NCBI RefSeq assembly: GCF_016598475.1
Contig: NZ_JAEMUX010000032.1
Location: forward strand, 1 to 64,000
Source: Streptomyces adelaidensis
Lineage (GTDB): Bacteria; Actinomycetota; Actinomycetes; Streptomycetales; Streptomycetaceae
DNA length: 64,000 nt
Reading direction: 5' to 3'
The translations under genes were made by a program, and so were the position numbers. Under the pieces are notes generated by a model that made no database searches, had not been told where the DNA came from, and saw only the letters and a list, made by a program, of their open reading frames with translations. Positions 51,397 to 62,071 of this stretch are shown here, piece after piece (the stretch's first letter is position 1; every line of letters starts with the position of its first letter).

Positions 51397-53162
51397 GCAG
51401 CACAGGCATACGCCCGCCCGTCGCCCACCACCACCCTCGAACGAGAGCGCTTCACGCTCGCCCCTGCTTGCACGCGCCCGCACCGGGCTGGTCCGTCGCC
51501 GCCGACGTCGTGGTCGTCGGCTCGGGCGTCGCCGGCCTCACCGCCGCGCTGCGCTGCGAGGCCGCCGGCCTGAACACGGTCGTCGTCACCAAGGCCCGCC
51601 TCGACGACGGCTCCACCCGCTGGGCCCAGGGCGGCATCGCCGCGGCGCTCGGCGAGGGCGACACCCCCGAGCAGCACCAGGACGACACACTCGTGGCCGG
51701 CGCGGGCCTGTGCGACGAGGAGGCCGTACGGCTGCTCGTCACCGAGGGCCCCGACGCCGTACGCCGTCTCATCGCGACCGGCGCCCACTTCGACGAGTCC
51801 GAGGCGGGCGACCTGGAGCTGACCCGCGAGGGCGGCCACCACCGCCGCCGCATCGCCCACGCGGGCGGCGACGCCACCGGCGCCGAGATCTCCCGGGCCC
51901 TCGTCGAGGCCGTACGCGCGCGTGGGCTGCGCACGGTGGAGAACGCGCTCGTGCTGGACCTCCTGACCGACGCCGACGGCCGCACCGCCGGTGTCACCCT
52001 GCACGTCATGGGCGAGGGCCAGCACGACGGCGTGGGAGCCGTCCACGCCCCCGCCGTGGTACTCGCCACCGGCGGCATGGGCCAGGTCTTCTCCGCCACC
52101 ACCAACCCGTCCGTGTCGACCGGCGACGGCGTGGCCCTCGCCCTGCGCGCGGGCGCCGAGGTCTCCGACCTCGAATTCGTCCAGTTCCACCCGACCGTGC
52201 TGTTCCTCGGCACGGACGCGGAGGGTCAGCAGCCGCTCGTCTCCGAGGCGGTACGCGGCGAGGGCGCCCACCTGGTCGACGCCGACGGCGTGCGCTTCAT
52301 GGTCGGCCGGCACGAGCTGGCGGAACTGGCGCCCCGCGACATCGTCGCCAAGGGCATCATGCGCCGCATGCAGGAGCAGGGCGCCGAACACATGTACCTG
52401 GACGCCCGGCACTTCGGCGCCCACATGTGGGAGCACCGCTTCCCGACGATCCTCGCCGCTTGCCGCGCCCACGGCCTCGACCCCGTCACCGAGCCCATCC
52501 CGGTCGCCCCGGCCGCCCACTACGCCTCCGGCGGCGTCCGCACCGACTCCCAGGGCCGGACGACCGTCCCCGGCCTCTACGCCTGCGGCGAGGTCGCCTG
52601 CACCGGCGTCCACGGCGCCAACCGGCTCGCCTCGAACTCCCTCCTGGAGGGCCTGGTCTACGCCGAGCGCATCGCCGACGACATCGCCTCGGCCCACGCC
52701 GGAAACGGCCTCCACGCGCGCGTGCCCGCCCCCGTCCCGTACGCCGAGAAGCCCGCGCACCCGCTGCTCGCCCCGGAGATACGGTTCGCGATCCAGCGGA
52801 CCATGACCGAGGGCGCCGGCGTCCTGCGCTCCGCGGACTCCCTCGCGACCACCGCCGCGGCCCTGGACCGGCTGCACGCCGAGGCCCGCGACGCCCTCCA
52901 CGAGAACGGCAAGACGGCCGAGCCCGGCGTCGACACCTGGGAGGCCACCAACCTCCTGTGCGTGGCCCGCGTCCTGGTCTCCGCCGCCCGGCTGCGCGAG
53001 GAGACCCGCGGCTGCCACTGGCGCGAGGACGAGCCCGACCGGGACGACGCCCGGTGGCGCCGCCATATCGTCGTACGGCTGAATCCGGACCGGACGCTCG
53101 CCGTACACACCACCGATACCGCAGACTTCCCCCCGACCCGGCAGCACCAGCAGGAGCAGTGA
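51393..53162 (+). CDS. nadB: L-aspartate oxidase
   Basis: A 589-residue FAD enzyme that oxidises aspartate to iminoaspartate, the first step of de novo NAD synthesis. The FAD-binding VVVVGSGVAGLTAALRCE starts at about residue 40, and the succinate-dehydrogenase-like segments STRWAQGGIAAALGEGD, GHHRRRIAHAGGDATG and the EFVQFHPT motif are clear. The first 35 residues are a His/Arg/Pro-rich extension. nadA is not in the window. The gene overlaps panC by 4 nt. Confidence 0.95.
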   Translation: MSSTGIRPPVAHHHPRTRALHARPCLHAPAPGWSVAADVVVVGSGVAGLTAALRCEAAGLNTVVVTKARLDDGSTRWAQGGIAAALGEGDTPEQHQDDTLVAGAGLCDEEAVRLLVTEGPDAVRRLIATGAHFDESEAGDLELTREGGHHRRRIAHAGGDATGAEISRALVEAVRARGLRTVENALVLDLLTDADGRTAGVTLHVMGEGQHDGVGAVHAPAVVLATGGMGQVFSATTNPSVSTGDGVALALRAGAEVSDLEFVQFHPTVLFLGTDAEGQQPLVSEAVRGEGAHLVDADGVRFMVGRHELAELAPRDIVAKGIMRRMQEQGAEHMYLDARHFGAHMWEHRFPTILAACRAHGLDPVTEPIPVAPAAHYASGGVRTDSQGRTTVPGLYACGEVACTGVHGANRLASNSLLEGLVYAERIADDIASAHAGNGLHARVPAPVPYAEKPAHPLLAPEIRFAIQRTMTEGAGVLRSADSLATTAAALDRLHAEARDALHENGKTAEPGVDTWEATNLLCVARVLVSAARLREETRGCHWREDEPDRDDARWRRHIVVRLNPDRTLAVHTTDTADFPPTRQHQQEQ

Positions 53163-53167
53163 CAGAC

Positions 53168-54163
53168 GTGAGCACTCCCGACCTTCCCCTCGCCCAGAGC
53201 GGCGGCTGCGGCGACGGCTGCGCCTGCGGCGCCGACGACGGACTCAGTGGCGAGGCATACGACGTGTACGCAGAGTGCGGGCTCGATCCCGCGCTCGCCC
53301 AGCTCCTGGCCGACGCCGGACTCGACCCTGTCGAGGTCGAGGACATCGCCAACGTCGCCATCCAGGAGGACCTCGACCACGGCGTGGACGTGACCACGGT
53401 CGCGACCATCCCCGGGGACGCCCGCGCCACCGCCGACTTCACCGCCCGCGAGGGCGGAGTCGTGGCGGGCCTGAGAATCGCCGAGGCGGTCCTCTCGGTG
53501 GCCTGCTCCGACGAGTTCGAGGTCGAGCGGCACGTCGACGACGGCGACCTCGTCGAGGCAGGCCAGAAGCTCCTCAGCGTCACCGGAGCCACCCGCGACC
53601 TCCTCACCGCCGAACGCAGCGCCCTGAACCTCCTGTGCCGCCTCTCCGGCATCGCCACCGCCACGCGCGCGTGGGCGGACACCCTGGAGGGCACGAAGGC
53701 GAAGGTGCGCGACACCCGGAAGACGACACCGGGGCTCAGGTCCCTGGAGAAGTTCGCTGTCCGCTGCGGCGGCGGGGTCAACCACCGCATGTCCCTCTCG
53801 GACGCCGCGCTGGTCAAGGACAACCACGTGGTCGCCGCGGGCGGCGTCGCCCAGGCCTTCACGGCCGTGCGCGAGATGTTCCCCGAGGTGCCCATCGAGG
53901 TGGAGGTCGACACCCTCCACCAGCTCCGCGAGGTCGTCGACGCGGGCGCCGACCTGATCCTCCTGGACAACTTCACCCCGACCGAGTGCGCGGAGGCCGT
54001 CGCCATCGTCCACGGCCGGGCGGTGCTGGAGGCCTCCGGCCGCCTCACGCTCACCAACGCGAAGGCGTACGCGGACACGGGCGTCGACTACCTGGCGGTA
54101 GGGTCACTGACCCACTCGTCCCCCATCCTGGACATCGGCCTCGACCTGCGCGCGGCCGAGTAG
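53168..54163 (+). CDS. nadC: Nicotinate-nucleotide pyrophosphorylase (quinolinate phosphoribosyltransferase)
   Basis: A 331-residue enzyme that makes nicotinate mononucleotide from quinolinate and PRPP. The signatures TTPGLRSLEKFAVRCGGGVNHRM, KDNHVV and VEVDTLHQLREV are present. The extra N-terminus holds a glycine- and cysteine-rich patch, SGGCGDGCACGADDG (about residues 11-25), not part of the catalytic fold. The GTG at 53168 lies 5 nt after nadB, with AGGAG 11 nt upstream; a GTG at 53159 is an alternative. NadB and NadC share the pathway. Confidence 0.95.
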   Translation: MSTPDLPLAQSGGCGDGCACGADDGLSGEAYDVYAECGLDPALAQLLADAGLDPVEVEDIANVAIQEDLDHGVDVTTVATIPGDARATADFTAREGGVVAGLRIAEAVLSVACSDEFEVERHVDDGDLVEAGQKLLSVTGATRDLLTAERSALNLLCRLSGIATATRAWADTLEGTKAKVRDTRKTTPGLRSLEKFAVRCGGGVNHRMSLSDAALVKDNHVVAAGGVAQAFTAVREMFPEVPIEVEVDTLHQLREVVDAGADLILLDNFTPTECAEAVAIVHGRAVLEASGRLTLTNAKAYADTGVDYLAVGSLTHSSPILDIGLDLRAAE

Positions 54164-54177
54164 GGGCGGGGACGGCC

Positions 54178-54975
54178 ATGCTGCTGACCATCGACGTGGG
54201 CAACACCCACACCGTCCTCGGTCTGTTCGACGGCGAGGACATCGTCGAACACTGGCGCATCTCCACGGACGCGCGCCGCACCGCCGACGAACTGGCGGTC
54301 CTCCTCCAGGGCCTCATGGGCATGCACCCGCTGCTCGGCGACGAACTGGGCGACGGCATCGACGGCATCGCGATCTGCGCCACCGTCCCGTCCGTCCTGC
54401 ACGAGCTCCGCGAGGTGACCCGCCGCTACTACGGCGACGTCCCGGCCGTCCTCGTCGAACCCGGCGTCAAGACGGGCGTGCCGATCCTCACCGACAACCC
54501 CAAGGAGGTCGGCGCCGACCGCATCATCAACGCCGTCGCCGCGGTCGAGCTGTACGGCGGCCCGGCCGTCGTCGTCGACTTCGGTACGGCGACGACGTTC
54601 GACGCCGTCAGCGCGCGCGGGGAGTACGTCGGCGGGGTCATCGCCCCCGGCATCGAGATCTCCGTCGAGGCGCTCGGGGTCAAGGGCGCCCAGCTCCGCA
54701 AGATCGAGGTCGCCCGGCCGCGCAGTGTGATCGGCAAGAACACGGTCGAGGCCATGCAGTCCGGGATCGTCTACGGGTTCGCCGGGCAGGTCGACGGGGT
54801 CGTCGGACGCATGGTCCGCGAACTCGCCGACGACCCCGAGGACGTGACCGTCATCGCGACGGGCGGCCTGGCGCCCATGGTGCTGGGCGAGTCCTCGGTG
54901 ATCGACGAGCACGAGCCATGGCTGACGCTGATCGGGCTGCGACTGGTGTACGAGCGGAACGTGTCGCGGCTCTGA
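54178..54975 (+). CDS. coaX: Type III pantothenate kinase
   Basis: A 265-residue kinase making 4'-phosphopantothenate. It belongs to the ASKHA fold: LLTIDVGNTHTVLGLFDG (phosphate-1 motif) at the start, GADRIINAVAAVELYGGPAVVVDFGTATTFDAV in the centre and GGVIAPGI after it. It closes the operon with panC, so two CoA steps are encoded together. The ATG at 54178 has a GGGG-rich ribosome site and follows nadC by 14 nt. Confidence 0.96.
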   Translation: MLLTIDVGNTHTVLGLFDGEDIVEHWRISTDARRTADELAVLLQGLMGMHPLLGDELGDGIDGIAICATVPSVLHELREVTRRYYGDVPAVLVEPGVKTGVPILTDNPKEVGADRIINAVAAVELYGGPAVVVDFGTATTFDAVSARGEYVGGVIAPGIEISVEALGVKGAQLRKIEVARPRSVIGKNTVEAMQSGIVYGFAGQVDGVVGRMVRELADDPEDVTVIATGGLAPMVLGESSVIDEHEPWLTLIGLRLVYERNVSRL

Positions 54976-55042
54976 GGCCTTCGGGTTCTCGCTCCCGCGG
55001 ATCTTCGCAGGGCGGGCCGGCACCTTCAGGCGGGTAGGGGCG

Positions 55043-55063
55043 GCGGGGGCGAAAAACCCCCGC
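55043..55063 (+). terminator. Terminator of the cofactor operon
   Basis: GCGGGGG (55043-55049) pairs with CCCCCGC (55057-55063) around CGAAAAA. The preceding sequence 55031-55056 is nearly identical to 18499-18524 after the drrB gene. Confidence 0.8.
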
Positions 55064-55117
55064 GCCACACACACCCATCGCACCTCTTTTGTCTGATTAG
55101 CGCGTATCTTTCCGTCC

Positions 55118-55786
55118 ATGCCCACGCCCCACGGAACCCGCGGCGGCATGGCGTTCGGCGCGGAGGAGCTTCGTGTGCTCCGCCGTGCCCTCGCCCTCGC
55201 CCTCAACCCCAGCCCCGCCTCGGCGGAGGACGTCCAGGACTGCCTCCGGCTCGCCGAGTCCGTCGACGAGGCGACCCGCGAGAACGCCCGTCTGAGGGCC
55301 TTCCTGCTGGCCGACCTCGCCCGCTACCGCGCCGCACTCCCCGGCACGGTGACGGGCTACGCGACGCTCCTTCAGGAGGCCCTGGACGCCGGGTACCGCC
55401 CCCGCCCGGACGACCTCGCCGCGCTGCGCGCCCTGCGCGGCAATCCGGCCGTGGCGGCGCTCCTGGAGCGCTGCCGCCCCCTCGCGGAACAGGACGTGCG
55501 CGCCCGCTTCGCGCGGCGCGCGCCCGCACCGGTGGCCGCCGTCCCGGCCTCCCGCTCCCGGCTCCGGCTGACCGCCCTCCCGGGCGGCCTCCTGGAGCGG
55601 GCGGACCCGAATCCCGCCCGCCCGGCGCGTCCCGCCCGGCCCGCCGAGAAGCCCGGCCCCGTACCCCGTCCGGACGCTCCGCAGCCGGGCCGCCGTCCCG
55701 TCCCCACCCCCGGCGAGGTCTTCCCGCCCAAGCGGAAACCCGCGGCTCCGCCCGCCAACCCGCCCCAGCAACTGGCCGCCGTCTAG
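55118..55786 (+). CDS. Conserved hypothetical protein with Pro-rich tail
   Basis: A 222-residue protein. The N-terminal part (residues 10-140) is helical, with LRRALALALNPSPASAEDVQDCLRLAESVDEATRENARLRAFLLADLARYRAALPGTVTGYATLLQEALDAG. The remainder (about 150-222) is disordered and rich in Pro, Ala and Arg. I do not recognise a domain. The ATG at 55118 has no Shine-Dalgarno sequence and lies 7 nt after TATCTT, a candidate leaderless start. It probably stands alone, with a small membrane protein gene next. Confidence 0.85.
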   Translation: MPTPHGTRGGMAFGAEELRVLRRALALALNPSPASAEDVQDCLRLAESVDEATRENARLRAFLLADLARYRAALPGTVTGYATLLQEALDAGYRPRPDDLAALRALRGNPAVAALLERCRPLAEQDVRARFARRAPAPVAAVPASRSRLRLTALPGGLLERADPNPARPARPARPAEKPGPVPRPDAPQPGRRPVPTPGEVFPPKRKPAAPPANPPQQLAAV

Positions 55787-55805
55787 CCCTGGCTACCCTG
55801 GACGC

Positions 55806-55991
55806 ATGGACTACGTCTCCGCGCTGCTGCCCCCCTTCGTGATGGCCGTGCTGTTCATCGGCGTCATCAGGGTGATCGTGAAGAGCCAGGGCGGCCCCAA
55901 CAAGGCCAAGGAGGACGCGGCCGTCGACGCGGCGCTCGCGCGCGCGGAGAAGGCCCGCCGGTCCTCCGACCCCAGGGACACCGGCGCCTGA
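55806..55991 (+). CDS. Small single-helix membrane protein
   Basis: A 61-residue protein: one N-terminal membrane helix (about residues 5-25, LLPPFVMAVLFIGVIRVIV) and a charged cytoplasmic tail with KAKEDAAVDAALARAEKARR. The ATG at 55806 lies 6 nt after TACCCT, so it is a candidate leaderless mRNA. The pattern is conserved in Streptomyces between coaX and lsr2, as far as I recall. Its function is unknown. Confidence 0.8.
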   Translation: MDYVSALLPPFVMAVLFIGVIRVIVKSQGGPNKAKEDAAVDAALARAEKARRSSDPRDTGA

Positions 55992-56092
55992 CGCCCGGCA
56001 CCGCGCCCCATCGGCGTACGGCTCGTATGTTTTTCGAGTCGTACGCCCTTTTTGCACCCTTTCTCCCCCCTCTCCGGATATCGTGCGGAACT

Positions 56093-56575
56093 GTGCCTCG
56101 CCCATTGGGAGAACTCGAAGACGCGGTCATGACGCGGGTGTGGAAGTGGAACCGCCCGGTCACCGTTCGGGAAGTCCTGGAAGACCTTCAGCGGGAACGG
56201 TCCATCGCGTACACCACGGTGATGACCGTTCTGGACAATCTCCATCAGAAGGGCTGGGTGCGCCGTGAGGCGGAAGGCCGGGCCTATCGATATGAGGCGG
56301 TCTCCACTCGCCCCGCCTACGCGGCCGCTCTGATGAACGAGGCCTGGTCGCAGAGCGACAACCCCGCGGCCGCTCTCGTCGCGTTCTTCGGGATGATGAG
56401 CGAGGAACAGCGGCAGGCGCTCAGCGACGCCGTACGCATCGCGCAAGGCCCCGAACCGGCCCCGCCGACTCCCGCCGCCGTCGAAACCCCTGTTGAAACC
56501 GCCGGCGAATCCGTCGAATCGTCCGGCGAAACAGAGGGGACCCCCGGCGAATCCCCGGATCTCCCCGGGCGATAG
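56093..56575 (+). CDS. BlaI/MecI/CopY-family transcriptional regulator
   Basis: A 160-residue winged-helix regulator. The domain (residues about 1-90) reads LGELEDAVMTRVWKWNRPVTVREVLEDLQRERSIAYTTVMTVLDNLHQKGWVRREAEGRAYRYE, a BlaI-type fold. No cleavage partner of the BlaR type is next to it, and the last 50 residues are a disordered Glu/Thr/Pro tail. The GTG at 56093 is the best start; an ATG at 56027 would add 22 residues without similarity. The TAG stop overlaps the -10-like hexamer of the next gene. Confidence 0.88.
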   Translation: MPRPLGELEDAVMTRVWKWNRPVTVREVLEDLQRERSIAYTTVMTVLDNLHQKGWVRREAEGRAYRYEAVSTRPAYAAALMNEAWSQSDNPAAALVAFFGMMSEEQRQALSDAVRIAQGPEPAPPTPAAVETPVETAGESVESSGETEGTPGESPDLPGR

Positions 56576-56584
56576 CGTCCGCTC

Positions 56585-57124
56585 ATGCCAGCAACGGGTC
56601 CCGTAGCCACCACAAAAGCCATCACCGTCCGCCGGGCTCGGACCAGCGATGTCCCGCACGTACGCGCCCTCCTTGACTCGTTCGTCCAGCGCCGCATCCT
56701 GCTCGACAAAGCGACGGTGACGCTTTACGAGGACATCCAGGAGTTCTGGGTCGCGGAACGGGGCACGGGCTCGGAAGCCGAGGTCGTCGGCTGCGGCGCA
56801 CTGCACGTGATGTGGGAAGACCTCGCGGAAGTACGTACTCTCGCGGTGAACCCGGACGCCAAGGGTCTCGGTGTCGGTCACCAGTTGCTGGAGAAGTTGC
56901 TGGACACCGCTCGCTGGCTGGGTGTTCGCCGTGTTTTCTGTCTGACCTTCGAAGTCGAGTTCTTCGCGAAGCACGGCTTCGTGGAGATCGGTGAGACTCC
57001 GGTCGACACCGATGTCTACGCGGAGCTGCTGCGTTCCTATGACGAGGGCGTCGCGGAGTTCCTCGGTCTCGAACGAGTGAAACCGAACACCTTGGGCAAC
57101 AGCCGGATGCTTCTGCATCTGTGA
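56585..57124 (+). CDS. argA: GNAT acetyltransferase, ArgA-like N-acetylglutamate synthase
   Basis: A 179-residue GNAT protein resembling the short actinobacterial amino-acid N-acetyltransferase (M. tuberculosis ArgA type) that makes N-acetylglutamate for arginine synthesis. It has VRRARTSDVPHVRALLDSFVQRRILLDK at the start, the acetyl-CoA loop VNPDAKGLGVGHQLLEKLL and a C-terminal FFAKHGF motif. The ATG at 56585 lies 6 nt after TAGCGT (56573-56578), which overlaps the preceding stop codon; a leaderless start is likely. Annotation as ArgA is by similarity of pattern. Confidence 0.85.
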   Translation: MPATGPVATTKAITVRRARTSDVPHVRALLDSFVQRRILLDKATVTLYEDIQEFWVAERGTGSEAEVVGCGALHVMWEDLAEVRTLAVNPDAKGLGVGHQLLEKLLDTARWLGVRRVFCLTFEVEFFAKHGFVEIGETPVDTDVYAELLRSYDEGVAEFLGLERVKPNTLGNSRMLLHL

Positions 57125-57311
57125 TCGCCGACGGATCGTCAAGGAAGATCATCGTCAAGGAAGCTCAAGGAACCTCGGCGAAGCTCATCGAAGCTCAAGC
57201 CGTATTCCGGTGAGGCGTGCCTCGCCCAGGTGCCCTATGTCCGAAACGCGCATGTTTCCGGTCTTCCTCGGGCACCTCATCCTCTCCCCGGTCTCTGCCA
57301 GGGGTTTGTGT

Positions 57312-57363
57312 TTTTCCTGGAAAAGCGGTTTGCTTTCCGACGTACTGCAGTACTGCATATAAC
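57312..57363 (+). promoter_or_regulatory. AT-rich palindromic promoter region of lsr2
   Basis: TTTTCC-T-GGAAAA (57312-57324), GTACTGCAGTAC (57342-57353) and the hexamer TATAAC (57358-57363) lie in the most AT-rich patch of this part of the window. TACTGCA occurs twice in a row. The rest of the gap 57125-57431 contains no gene. It is a candidate promoter and self-binding region for Lsr2. Confidence 0.55.
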
Positions 57364-57431
57364 AGGGGACGTGAAACAGCGGCACACGCCGCAGGTCCTC
57401 GGCCCTGAAGTTATCGATGAAAGGAAATCCG

Positions 57432-57767
57432 GTGGTACAGAAGGTTCAGGTCCTTCTTGTCGATGACCTCGACGGCGGCGAGGCGGACGAGACCGTGACG
57501 TTCGCTCTGGACGGCAAGACGTACGAGATCGACCTCACGACGGCCAACGCGGACAAGCTTCGCGGCCTTCTTGACGCCTACGTCAAGGGTGGTCGGCGTA
57601 CCGGCGGCCGTGCTTCGGGCGGGCGCGGCAAGACCCGTGCGGCGGTCGGAGGCAGCCAGGACACCGCCGCCATCCGCGCCTGGGCGAAGGAGAGCGGCTA
57701 CGAGGTCAACGACCGCGGCCGTGTCCCCGCCTCCATCCGCGAGGCCTACGAGAAGGCCAACGGCTGA
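57432..57767 (+). CDS. lsr2: Lsr2 nucleoid-associated protein
   Basis: A 111-residue xenogeneic silencer, the actinobacterial counterpart of H-NS. The N-terminal dimerisation domain (VQKVQVLLVDDLDGGEADETVTFALDGKTYEIDL, residues 2-35) is joined by a basic linker to the C-terminal DNA-binding domain (about 72-108), whose RGR sequence (NDRGRVPASI) inserts into the minor groove. It binds AT-rich DNA and silences transferred genes, including antibiotic clusters in Streptomyces. The GTG at 57432 follows AAAGGAA. A decayed copy of its 3' end lies downstream at 57801-57822. Confidence 0.96.
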   Translation: MVQKVQVLLVDDLDGGEADETVTFALDGKTYEIDLTTANADKLRGLLDAYVKGGRRTGGRASGGRGKTRAAVGGSQDTAAIRAWAKESGYEVNDRGRVPASIREAYEKANG

Positions 57768-57800
57768 GAACCCGACGGGTGGGCGGTCGACGGCCGAGCG

Positions 57801-57822
57801 GCCTACGACAAGGCCGACGGCC
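57801..57822. repeat. Duplicated 3' end of lsr2
   Basis: GCCTACGACAAGGCCGACGG (57801-57820) matches the last codons of lsr2 (GCCTACGAGAAGGCCAACGG, 57744-57763) with two differences, 57 bp downstream. It overlaps the end of the minus-strand gene at 57803. Confidence 0.75.
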
Positions 57823-58432
57823 GGGTGCCCGCGCGCCGCAGCCGGACGCGGTGGCAGTGCGTGGCCACCGTGTCCACCACCCGCACGAGGTCCGGGGCGC
57901 CCCCACCGCCCCCCAGCGCCGACATCGTCGGCAGCGAGGGTTCCACCTCGCACCCCGGCTCGGGGGGCCGCAACCACTCGGCGGCCCCCTGTGATGCGGC
58001 CTCCGGCCCCACGCCCCCGTGCCCTCCGGCCCCGCCCGGAGGCGGGGGTGCCGCCATGCGACCGCCCGTTCCCACGGCTGTGAGGTCCAGGTCGAGGCCG
58101 CCCCAGTCCAGCCACTCCAGCAGCCCCGGCACCTCCTCCGCGCTGCCCGCCGCGACCAGCAGCCGCAGCCGCCCGCCGTGCAGGGCCACCGGCGAGCCCG
58201 GCCCCGGGATCGGGCCCAGATGCCTGAGCGCCGCGATCCCCGCCTCCACCGGTACGTCGAGTACATCGAAGCGCAGGCCCGTAATGAGGTGTACAGGCGT
58301 CCCGGGCACGGTCGCCCAGCCGAGATCGTTCTCGTACCAATGCCGCACCGCGTCGCACGCGAGAGCGCCCGAAATGCCGCCCGAATTGTCGCTCGGGTCG
58401 AGCGGTCGGCGGGGAAGGGGGACGATGGTCAT
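57803..58432 (-). CDS. Bifunctional DNA primase/polymerase-like protein (N-terminal type)
   Basis: A 209-residue protein. The pattern WYENDLGWATVPGTPVHLITGLRFDVLDVPVEAGIAALRHLGPIPGPGSPVALHGGRLRLLVAAGSAEEVPGLLEWLDWGGLDLDL resembles the prim-pol-like small proteins annotated in Streptomyces. It lacks the complete primase domain, so activity is doubtful. A His-rich C-terminal segment (VDTVATHCHRVRLRR) may bind metal. The ATG at 58432 is chosen; a start at 58534 would add residues of unusual composition. Function unknown; convergent with lsr2. Confidence 0.75.
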   Translation of the reverse strand: MTIVPLPRRPLDPSDNSGGISGALACDAVRHWYENDLGWATVPGTPVHLITGLRFDVLDVPVEAGIAALRHLGPIPGPGSPVALHGGRLRLLVAAGSAEEVPGLLEWLDWGGLDLDLTAVGTGGRMAAPPPPGGAGGHGGVGPEAASQGAAEWLRPPEPGCEVEPSLPTMSALGGGGGAPDLVRVVDTVATHCHRVRLRRAGTRPSALS

Positions 58433-58538
58433 GCCAGGAGCAACCGTGCGAAGGAGCCCAGAGTTACGCTGGGTATTGAATCCGATGCGAAGAGTGCCGG
58501 GAAAGGGGGCGTTCCGCGATGTGCAGCGACACAAGGAT

Positions 58539-58661
58539 GTTCGCCCTTAGCGGAGGGAACCGGTGCATCCGGCATGGAGTGTCAGTGCCTGCGGGTAAGA
58601 CATCCCTAGTGGGAGGGGGCGACATGCAGGAAAGGCCGTCTCACGTTCGCCATCGGCGTAC
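58539..58661. promoter_or_regulatory. Two ClgR-box matches before clpC
   Basis: GTTCGC-CCTTA-GCG (58539-58552) and GTTCGC-CATCG-GCGTAC (58645-58661) both fit the operator GTTCGC-N5-GCG of the Streptomyces activator ClgR, which controls clpC and clpP genes. They lie 202 and 310 bp upstream of the clpC start. The open frame through here (58519-58860) is not a gene. Confidence 0.75.
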
Positions 58662-58862
58662 TGATGGTGGGGGTAACTGCCTGGCCTGCGGGAACATCGT
58701 CTCGCACCATCGGGTTGGAGCAGATGTCGGCGTTCGGGGTCAGGAGGCCATCGACGGTGTCGGCAGTTGGAATGAGCGGTCCCCGCTTGCGGGACTAAGC
58801 TGCGGAAGGACAGGGAGGGGAAGTTCCCCCCACTGCCTGACCGCTCTGAGGAGCGATTAACG

Positions 58863-61391
<2,529 letters not shown>

Positions 61392-61415
61392 CCGCTGCGC
61401 TCAGCTTGAACGGAG

Positions 61416-61455
61416 GGGCTGCCCCGGGACTTCGGTCCTGGGGCAGCCCTTTTTT
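61416..61455 (+). terminator. Strong terminator of clpC
   Basis: A 15-bp stem (61416-61430 with 61435-61449, one G-U pair) closed by the stable tetraloop TTCG and followed by TTTTTT. This is a classical rho-independent terminator. Confidence 0.95.
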
Positions 61456-62071
61456 GGGCCCGGGGAAGAGCTCCGGGCTTTTCCTCCGGAGAGTGAGCCT
61501 TTCGGAGAGCTTGGCGAGCTTCCGTTTCTTCTCCGAGTGCGTATGACGCAGACCGCGGAAGGGTGCCCGGCCTTTTCATGCCCGGCAGGGAGCCCCGTGG
61601 ATGAGCTGCCCGAAGCCGCCGCTTTCCCCGGCGGCCCAGCCCTCGTCGTTCGACCAGCTCGTCGGGCGAGTCCGCGGATGCTCGGCGGGTCCGGGGCCCG
61701 CTTGTCCGCTTGGTAGCCCGCGTCACATTCCGGTGTTCTTTGAACCGGGGGGCCGGTGACATGCCGCACAGGGGATTTGTCCGGTACTAGGCGGAATAGT
61801 GGACCGGAGCCATGGGGGCAAAGCGGACTTTTTGGTGCGGGGTGCGGGGTGTGGGCGGTGAAGTGCAGGTGAGGGTGGGTTTGTGGGGTGGTGTCAAGAA
61901 GCGGGGGGGTTTGCAATGGAGTACGAAGTTCGGTCGTAGGTCACACGTTTGAGGTGGTTCGGGAGGTCGGGGTACCAAGGGGTGTCCCGTTCGGCGGCCG
62001 CAGATGTGCGCCGGGTGGGATTCGTGTCCGTCGAGGCACTGTCCTTGTCTCCGTTCCCCGTGAGGTACTCC
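61456..62071. other. Long non-coding gap between clpC and the M23 peptidase gene
   Basis: About 600 bases without a gene that I can support. The second half (61800-61945) is rich in G and T on the plus strand, probably the promoter and leader of the peptidase gene. I looked for a c-di-AMP (ydaO-type) riboswitch, which precedes some Streptomyces wall-hydrolase genes, and did not find its conserved words. Confidence 0.6.

Noticed and set aside
58519..58860. 113-residue open frame upstream of clpC
   Set aside because: It covers the two ClgR boxes and leader hairpins, lacks a ribosome site and has no recognisable sequence.
61456..62071. c-di-AMP riboswitch before the M23 peptidase gene
   Set aside because: Some Streptomyces wall-hydrolase genes carry one, but I could not find its conserved words in this gap.
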